A DNA stretch of 64,000 bases from Amblyomma americanum (taxonomy: Eukaryota; Arthropoda; Arachnida; Ixodida; Ixodidae), in NCBI RefSeq assembly GCF_052857255.1, contig NC_135505.1:42287520-42351519 (forward strand), read 5' to 3'. Made by a program: the position numbers and the translations under genes. The notes below the pieces were generated by a model. The model ran no database searches and was not told where the DNA came from. It saw only the letters and a program-made list of their open reading frames with translations. Within the stretch, counting starts at the first letter, position 1. Each line of letters starts with the position of its first letter. Shown here piece after piece: positions 57,765 to 64,000 of this stretch.

Positions 57765-60700
57765 GAGCAGTAGATGATGAGGTGGTGGTAGTTTGTGTGG
57801 CCGACGAGGCATGCCCTGTTGTGCGTTGCAAGTTAAATGGTTGTTGCATGGAATTGTTGATAGATGCGGGGTCAAAGGTGACATTGCTTAAGGAGAGCAG
57901 TTTTAACACGCTTCGAAGGAAGGGGGACCGCGAGGTGTTGGTAGCGTCTGGTGGTATGGCAACCAAATTTGTAGGCATAACGGGGGATCCTCTTGGCATA
58001 AGTGGACTCTACCGGTTACACTTCTCCCTCGGCGGAATTGCATTGGAGCACCCCTGTTACGTATGCCCGGACACGGTGTCTCTGCCAAACGGAGTGTCAG
58101 GTATATTAGGGCAGGATTTTTTGAGAAAAGGGAAGGTAGTAGTTTCATTCTCTGAGGAAGAGGTTAATGCGGGCGGATCAAAAGTTCCGTTTTTGAACAG
58201 GAGAGGGGCTGAGATTCGCATTACCGATATTGACACCCGTCAAACAGTGGGATCATTGGAGAAGGTATATTCGCGGGTTGCCGTCAGGCTGGTCGATGAG
58301 GCGGTCGTCCTTCCTTGGTCGGAGCACATTTTGTACGCGTTTGTGCCTTCAGATGTAGAGAGCGGCGCCGTGGGAGTGCTTGAGCCGGTCGACTCTCTCA
58401 GCAATGGCCTGAAGGCAGCCGCGTGCCTCGTGAGAGTTAATGACGCCCACAGAGTGCCCCTACGGGTGGTTAACTGTAGCCAGCAGCCACTGAGCCTTCC
58501 CAAGAACAAAACATTGGCTTTCTTCACCTCTGCGATAAAGCAACGTGAGCCCACCGATACGGTACTCGCAACTGTAGAGCATGCTAGTCCTTCGGCTGCT
58601 CCAAAGGTGTCGTTCGATCTTTCTCACGTAAAATCCAGGGAGAGGGAGGCTCTGGCTGGTTTGCTGAACGACTACTCGGAGGTATTCGCCGCGTCCAACC
58701 TGGATTTGGGCTGCTGTGGCGTTATAAAGCACAGGATAGAAACCGGCACTTCATCGCCCGTTTACCAGCGTGCGTACAGGATTCCTTACTCCCAACGTGA
58801 GGAGATGGAGCGGCAGGTGCAGGACCTGATTGATCGCGGCATTGTCGAACACTCAAAGTCACCCTGGGGAGCACCAGCACTATTGGTGGAAAAGCCAGAT
58901 GGCTCGTATCGATTGGTAGTGGACTACCGCAAACTAAATGCCGTAACTCGCATCGATCCATACCCCATCCCCAATATACAGGAGACGCTTTCTCAGCTGG
59001 GCTCTGCCAGGTACTTCACGGTAGTGGACATGGCGGCGGGATTCTGGCAGATAGCAATGGATCCGGCAGATGCCGAGAAAACGGCATTCAACACGCCCTC
59101 AGGGCACTATGAATGGAAAAGAATGCCGATGGGTCTGGCCAACAGCCCTGCTGTCTGGCAGAGAACCGCTGATGTTATCCTGGCAGGTCTTCTGGGGAGG
59201 CTGTGCTTCGTGTATATGGATGACATTATCATATACAGTGACAGTTTTGATAACCATTTGCGCGATATTGAGCAGGTTTTGGTGCAACTAAGAGCAGCGG
59301 GTCTCAAGCTGAAGCCCTCTAAGTGCCAATTCCTCAAAAACGAGGTGAAATACCTCGGGCACGTTGTTTCAGCTGACGGCGTGCGACCGGACCCTGAGAA
59401 ACTAAGGTGTGTCTCGGATTTTCCATCCCCGACTAGCGTCCGCCAGGTCCGGCAGTTTCTCGGCCTGATCGGTTACTACCGAAGGCACATAGAGGAGTTC
59501 GCCAAGCTCGCTAAGCCGCTCACCGCCTTAACAGCCAAAAATGTCGCCTTTCGCTGGGACGAAAACGCGGAGAATGCTTTTGGGGCCCTGAAAAGGAAGC
59601 TAATGAGTGCACCGCTGTTGCGCCACCCGGATTTTAATTTGCCCTTCGTTATGGCCACAGATGCGTCAAAGTTCGCAGTGGGTGCCGTGCTATCTCAGGT
59701 TATCGAGGGCAAAGAACATCCCGTTGCTTTTGCTAGCCGACAGCTGAGCCCCACAGAGCAAAAGTACGGAGCTACGGAAAGGGAGTGCCTCGCCGTTGTC
59801 TGGGCAGTAAAGCACTTCAGATGCTACCTTTACGGCCGCAAATTCAAGCTAGTCACAGACTGCCATCCTCTGAAATGGGTGATGAGTGTCAGGGACCCTA
59901 GCTCGCGACTCGCTAGATGGAATCTACACCTGCAGGAATACTGCTTTGAAGTTGAGCACAAGTCAGGAAAGACACATCTGAATGCTGATGCACTCAGCCG
60001 CACAGCTGCCGTGGCAGCTATAGATGAGTTTGTCCCCGTAGTCGACCCCGCCGAATTACGCACAGAGCAGTGCAAAGATCCTGACCTAAAGCGAATAATC
60101 GAAAGCTTAGAGGGCGCATCGTCTCACCCCGAACAGCTAGGTTATTTCATTGGCAAAGACGGCACCCTGTGTCGGCGCACGAGGCCAACCAGGAAAGGGA
60201 GACCAGAGAAAACCGCTTGGGAGAGAGTCGTCATACCTCGGTCGTGGACAGAAAGGGTTCTTCGCGCGTTTCACGATGCGCCATGCGCCGGTCATTTTGG
60301 CGTAGCGAAGACACGCAGGCGTGTGGAGCGTTTGTACTTTTGGAGTGGCATGCGACAGGATATTAGAGACTACTGTGCGAAGTGTCATTCCTGTCTCGAA
60401 AGAAAAACACCCAAGGGACGAAGACCAGCTCCAATTCAGCCGTTCCCTGAGGTTTCGGCTCCCTTCGAGCGGACAGGTATGGACATAATGGGCCCATTGC
60501 CCACAACCACTTCCGGAAACAAGTACATTTTAGTATTTGTCGACCACCTTTCAAAATACGCGGAAGCGGTAGCACTCCCAGATCAGAAGGCAGACACGGT
60601 TGCAAGAGCATTTGTCGAACAGATCGTGCTCCGACATGGACCCCCGAGGCAACTCTTGACAGATCGGGGAACGAACTTCGTGTGGCAGCTAATGAGGAGA

Positions 60701-61618
60701 GTTTGCGAGCTGCTTACGATCGCTAAGAAGCAGACAACACCGTACCATCCGGCTTGCAACGGCGCGGTGGAGCGACTGAACCAAACCGTGGCCGGGTTCC
60801 TATCGCATTTTGTTTCGCGCGACCAGCGGGACTGGGACTTGTGGCTCCCGTATGCAATGTTTGCCTACAATTCCGCAGCACACGAGAGCACGGGCGAATC
60901 GCCATTCTTTCTTCTCTACGGCCGAGACCCGGACCAGCCTAGTGAAGTGCCAGAGGGCCCCCCTCGTGTCCCATACGCTTCACTGGACGACTATAAGGTT
61001 GAGCTAGAATCGCGCTTGCAAGTGGCGAGGGACATCGCAAAGGAGTCCTTAAAGAAAGCGGCGAAGCGCAGGAAGGAGGTGCACGATCGCAGTGCTAGAG
61101 ACGCGCCGTTTGATGTGGGGGACAGCGTGTACATTGAAAACTGCCAAAGGCAGATTGGGCTAGCTCGTAAGTTCCAGACGAAGTGGAGAGGACCGTGCGA
61201 GGTTGTCGAGAAGCTTTCTCCGGTAAACTTCAGAGTCCGAGACGTGAACCGGCGTTTGATAAGGATACACGCAAATCGCCTCAAGTCGGCACCGGTTCAG
61301 TATTCAAGAAATGAGGAAAGGGAAAGCGCGGATTTTGATGGGGACAGAAGTGAAGCGGAGCGCGCAGATAGTTCGCAAGAAACGCCCTCTCCTGCATTTG
61401 TTCGGCAGGCGCCCGAGGTGACGGCCGGAATGCCACCGGATTTACTTCATGCATTGCTAGAAGAAGAAGCGCGCGAGGTTGCCGCGCAGATAACGCCAGG
61501 AGAGGCTCCTGCCACGAACCCTCGCGAGTCCCAAAGCAGACAAAGGCGCACAGACTTACTTAGTATGACTCATGAAGGCCGATATCCGCTGCGAAATCGG
61601 AAAGCTAAGTCGGACTAA
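57722..61618 (+). CDS. pol: B3 Pol polyprotein, full length
   Basis: About 1295 residues, entered by -1 frameshift and open to the stop at 61616-61618. Numbering from 57782: protease ~20-110, where the active site reads LLIDAGSKV (Ala codon 57866-57868; DTG in B1 and B2); RT ~345-510 with YMDD at 478-481; RNase H ~620-740 (ATDASKFAVGAVL); integrase zinc domain ~830-870 (FHDAPCAGHFG, YCAKCHSC); DDE core with GMDIMGP ~900, LTDRGTNF ~960 and GAVERLNQT ~997; GPY/F-like module ~1137; and an acidic tail. No env follows. Complete apart from the protease change, which lowers confidence that it is active. Confidence 0.95.
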   Translation, partial: KKLVSPPQPEERGEGAVDDEVVVVCVADEACPVVRCKLNGCCMELLIDAGSKVTLLKESSFNTLRRKGDREVLVASGGMATKFVGITGDPLGISGLYRLHFSLGGIALEHPCYVCPDTVSLPNGVSGILGQDFLRKGKVVVSFSEEEVNAGGSKVPFLNRRGAEIRITDIDTRQTVGSLEKVYSRVAVRLVDEAVVLPWSEHILYAFVPSDVESGAVGVLEPVDSLSNGLKAAACLVRVNDAHRVPLRVVNCSQQPLSLPKNKTLAFFTSAIKQREPTDTVLATVEHASPSAAPKVSFDLSHVKSREREALAGLLNDYSEVFAASNLDLGCCGVIKHRIETGTSSPVYQRAYRIPYSQREEMERQVQDLIDRGIVEHSKSPWGAPALLVEKPDGSYRLVVDYRKLNAVTRIDPYPIPNIQETLSQLGSARYFTVVDMAAGFWQIAMDPADAEKTAFNTPSGHYEWKRMPMGLANSPAVWQRTADVILAGLLGRLCFVYMDDIIIYSDSFDNHLRDIEQVLVQLRAAGLKLKPSKCQFLKNEVKYLGHVVSADGVRPDPEKLRCVSDFPSPTSVRQVRQFLGLIGYYRRHIEEFAKLAKPLTALTAKNVAFRWDENAENAFGALKRKLMSAPLLRHPDFNLPFVMATDASKFAVGAVLSQVIEGKEHPVAFASRQLSPTEQKYGATERECLAVVWAVKHFRCYLYGRKFKLVTDCHPLKWVMSVRDPSSRLARWNLHLQEYCFEVEHKSGKTHLNADALSRTAAVAAIDEFVPVVDPAELRTEQCKDPDLKRIIESLEGASSHPEQLGYFIGKDGTLCRRTRPTRKGRPEKTAWERVVIPRSWTERVLRAFHDAPCAGHFGVAKTRRRVERLYFWSGMRQDIRDYCAKCHSCLERKTPKGRRPAPIQPFPEVSAPFERTGMDIMGPLPTTTSGNKYILVFVDHLSKYAEAVALPDQKADTVARAFVEQIVLRHGPPRQLLTDRGTNFVWQLMRRVCELLTIAKKQTTPYHPACNGAVERLNQTVAGFLSHFVSRDQRDWDLWLPYAMFAYNSAAHESTGESPFFLLYGRDPDQPSEVPEGPPRVPYASLDDYKVELESRLQVARDIAKESLKKAAKRRKEVHDRSARDAPFDVGDSVYIENCQRQIGLARKFQTKWRGPCEVVEKLSPVNFRVRDVNRRLIRIHANRLKSAPVQYSRNEERESADFDGDRSEAERADSSQETPSPAFVRQAPEVTAGMPPDLLHALLEEEAREVAAQITPGEAPATNPRESQSRQRRTDLLSMTHEGRYPLRNRKAKSD

Positions 61619-62111
61619 TGGCGTAAACAGAGCGGAGTTGTGAACTGGTTAGAATTGTGTAATGCCGCAGCTCATAACATTGCTATGTGCTTATGTGTTA
61701 AGTTATCGGAGTTGGTAGTTAAACCTTTCTGTCATTAAGTAACACCTTCACAGGAGAGCATGCGGAGCGCATGCAGAACCTGCCCTACTTCCTTTCGTTA
61801 TCTATATTTTTGTCTGTGCCGTGATCGTGCTAGAAGTGGGAGCTCCTTTGTAACTGTGGTAAATTTATTTCGTCCAGTTTGGACTAGAAAGGAGAGGCTT
61901 GGGTGCTGAGTTTCATGTTTATCTGTAAAAGAAGATCAGTGCTGCCCCTGGAGACGCCAGTATTGACAGCGGAGGCATATGGTGTTGTGCAGTGGTGTTG
62001 AGTGCAGCGAAAAGTGTTTTGTCGGACGCACTGTGCGAGGCGATTCAGAAAGACAAGGGGAGCTGCGTGGACTCAAATGTTCGGAGAACATTCTTCTGGA
62101 GGGTGAGCGAG
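61619..62111 (+). other. B3 3' untranslated region, no env
   Basis: As in B2; no third open frame. Purine-rich segment just before the LTR. Confidence 0.7.
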
Positions 62112-63293
62112 TGTGACATTCCGTGTGTGCTACGAGGATCCACGTTCGACGGCGCGGCGTAGACGGAGACCCGTGACAGCGGCATCATCAATTACCCAGC
62201 CATGCTCTTTGAGTGACGACCAGAAAAACCGGACCCGCCGCCGCCCCGGGGAAACAGGCTTTATCCTCCCCAATTTCCGGTTACATTCCAGGACAAAGGA
62301 GCTGTCAGCGGGCCAGAGCGCACCCGTACCACAGCCGACGCTATGCGCTACCGCGAAGACAACATTCTTTCCCTCCCCCCCCTTTGTCGTGGGCTATCGC
62401 CGGGAAGGCACCCACAGCTTCCCAGAAGGGCCGTGACGGACACCTGTCAGACAGACAGGCAGTACTCGCCAAGAATGTGGAAAGACAGGCGCTAGTGAAT
62501 TAGCTCCGAAGAGAGAGCCTGTGTATACTCTCACTTGAGAGAGAGTGGTGGCGTTTTTGTTGTTTATTTAGTTTGTATTGTTAACAGACTCTGGGGTCGA
62601 GGCTAAGCCCCACCCAAGGGGTGGTCCCCATCTCGCATGTTATTTTGGATTGGAGAATTGATGCTTTGGGCGGGCCACTGGAAATGACCGCCCTTAGTCC
62701 TTTGTTAATCAAGTGCTTAAAAGCGCATGTAAACGGATGCAGTTCAGTCTGAGCTGGGGCTCCATGCTTAGCATGTAATGTGATGCTACTTAGGCACTAA
62801 CCTGCCCGGTCGATGAGTAAAGTAGTGCAAAGTTTGTTCTCTTGTAAATTCAGTTCTGCTTTTTCCAGTTTAACTCTCTGTATATGTATGTTGTAAAATT
62901 ATGCTCTGCTGTCATCATCTACAAGCTCGCCTCCTGTTCATCTTCCAAGCCGAACGACACTAGAGGAAGGGTTTGTGAACTATCCTCGAAGAAACGGACG
63001 ACTATTGAAATTCTACTGCATAGACGCTGAGGACGACATCGTTCGCCAAGAGGGCCTTCAGCGCCGAAGCCCGACGGCGTGCAGCTTCTGCCAGCAACCG
63101 CTCGAGCCCAACTCCGGAGCCACTCCATCGCCCCCATGAAGTCGTCGGCACGTAAGCTCGGACGCCCCAGCCTCTGATGTATAACCTTAATCATGTGTAA
63201 TTATTGAATATACCTGTTTGTTTAAACTGAGCCATACGGTGTCTCTTTGCCTCTCCGTCCCGTGTGGACCTGCGCATTATGGGGGTCATCACA
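62112..63293 (+). repeat. B3 3' LTR (1182 bp)
   Basis: Near identical to the 5' LTR, differing mainly in the poly-C length and a few bases. Confidence 0.95.
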
Positions 63294-63297
63294 CAGC

Positions 63298-63622
63298 AGT
63301 CACTACTCTTTCCGATGTCTTTTATCGTGTGAGATTCAAGAAGCCAAGCAGCGCTCAGGCACTGGTGTGCGGCGGCAAAGCTTGAGTTGCTTGAGTCTAG
63401 CGGCGCATAGATGCTTGCCGCTCCGTGTGTCCCTACTTGGAGTGGGCGGAAGTTCACAAGCGGCGACCAGTGGGTCCCGCCGGCCAAGTTTTCGCACATA
63501 TGTCTGCCCAACTGCAGACTCAGTTAAGTCGGTTCCAGCAGGGGACGGCGCAGCTTGCGAAGATCGGCAGTTTTTCTCAATTACCTGGCTTGACGTCACT
63601 TTGACGCCGCAATCGAGTCTAT
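63298..63622 (-). repeat. Right flank of the B3 target, related to 32686-33008
   Basis: Reverse-complement match to the start of I2, ending at the GACTCGATTG motif. It shows what lay next to the LINE before B3 entered. Confidence 0.85.
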
Positions 63623-63781
63623 GTGATAGTGTGACCTTGGTTAATTCTGACTCAGCAAACATCGCTGACCCGCCATATTGTGTTGACGACCGAAGCCTCT
63701 GATTGGCTTCTGATTTAGGACCTTTGCAGTACAGTTGAGGAGGACACACACCGAAAACCGAAAGTTACTGCTTTTTCGGTA
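63623..63781. other. Unassigned sequence
   Basis: No gene or repeat recognised in this short stretch. Confidence 0.4.
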
Positions 63782-63957
63782 TTCAGTAGGCCATGATTGT
63801 GAATTAAACAAAGGTATACCATGGAATTAAGGGTCAGAATTGCAAATACGTACGGTGTTCTGAATACCTGTTCAGTAAGCCCTGATTGCGAAACAAACAA
63901 AGATATACTATGGAATGAACGTTCAGAATTTCAAATACATACAATGTTCTGAATTTT
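63782..63957 (+). repeat. Two diverged tandem copies of an ~89-bp unit
   Basis: Units start at 63782 and 63871, both TTCAGTARGCCMTGATTG and both ending with a GTTCTGAAT motif. Confidence 0.8.
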
Positions 63958-64000
63958 CGAAAATGACTTCACAGCACATTTATACAAATCTGCCAGTTGT

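Larger units (their letters stand above)
55447..63293 (+). mobile_element. Gypsy-type LTR retrotransposon B3, full length
   Basis: 7847 bp with LTRs of 1188 and 1182 bp, target duplication CAGC (55443-55446 and 63294-63297), and full-length gag and pol. The empty target is preserved in the inverted relative near 33009. No frame lesion; the only suspicious change seen is DTG to DAG in the protease. Confidence 0.95.

Noticed and set aside
61619..62111. Envelope gene after pol in B (gypsy-type errantivirus)
   Set aside because: No open frame of useful length and no signal peptide or transmembrane pattern between pol and the 3' LTR.

Overview
This window is a eukaryotic, almost gene-free block of nested transposable elements. 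I found no host protein gene, rRNA or credible functional tRNA. The TE content (Ty3/Gypsy LTR elements, degraded LINEs, tRNA-derived SINEs, Penelope-like tails, (TA)n tracts) suggests a large arthropod genome. From the SINE sequences I infer a hard tick, but this is recognition from memory, not proof.

Layout. 1-14544 and 45175-59673 are two near-identical direct copies of the same ~14.5 kb segment. Each carries, left to right: the 5' part of a minus-strand Gypsy element (family A, tRNA-Ala-type primer site), a (TA)n tract, a hammerhead-like motif, diverged tRNA-headed repeats, a decayed Gypsy gag-protease remnant (C) holding a 342-bp MITE, a LINE tail with RNase H, and a plus-strand Gypsy element (family B, tRNA-Leu-type primer site). 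In the left copy B stops abruptly at 14544. In the right copy B is complete (55447-63293). Between them lie: SINEs and hAT-like ends (14.7-18 kb); a non-autonomous LTR element D (18861-22630, gag only, tRNA-Ser primer site, 5-bp target duplication); a full-length B element (B2, 23504-31954, 4-bp target duplication) broken by a LINE; an older inverted copy of the C/LINE region (32686-37382); a 43-bp perfect inverted repeat around (TA)n; a decayed LINE reverse transcriptase (38080-39990); a small terminal-inverted-repeat family E; and an array of ~499-bp tRNA-headed units that flips orientation at 43146/43147. The array abuts the complete family A element A2 (43923-49855).

How the parts work. 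A and B both encode Gag (zinc knuckle) followed by Pol (protease, RT, RNase H, integrase) in the -1 frame. At the Gag stop each has a canonical slippery heptamer (GGGAAAC in A, AAAAAAC in B) followed by a GC-rich hairpin, so Pol is probably made by programmed -1 frameshifting. Most copies carry a visible lesion: A2 has two 1-nt insertions and a stop, B1 is truncated with six gag indels, B2 has YMDN in RT and a LINE insertion, and B3 has DAG in place of DTG in the protease. A1 shows none in the part seen.

Most notable observations: the two frameshift cassettes; hammerhead-like motifs with a compensatory base-pair change; the inverting tRNA-headed array; (TA)n tracts at nearly every junction between unrelated repeats; and the pair of related loci that serve as each other's empty insertion sites. 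The 14.5 kb duplication may be a real recent duplication or an uncollapsed haplotype in the assembly; sequence alone cannot decide.
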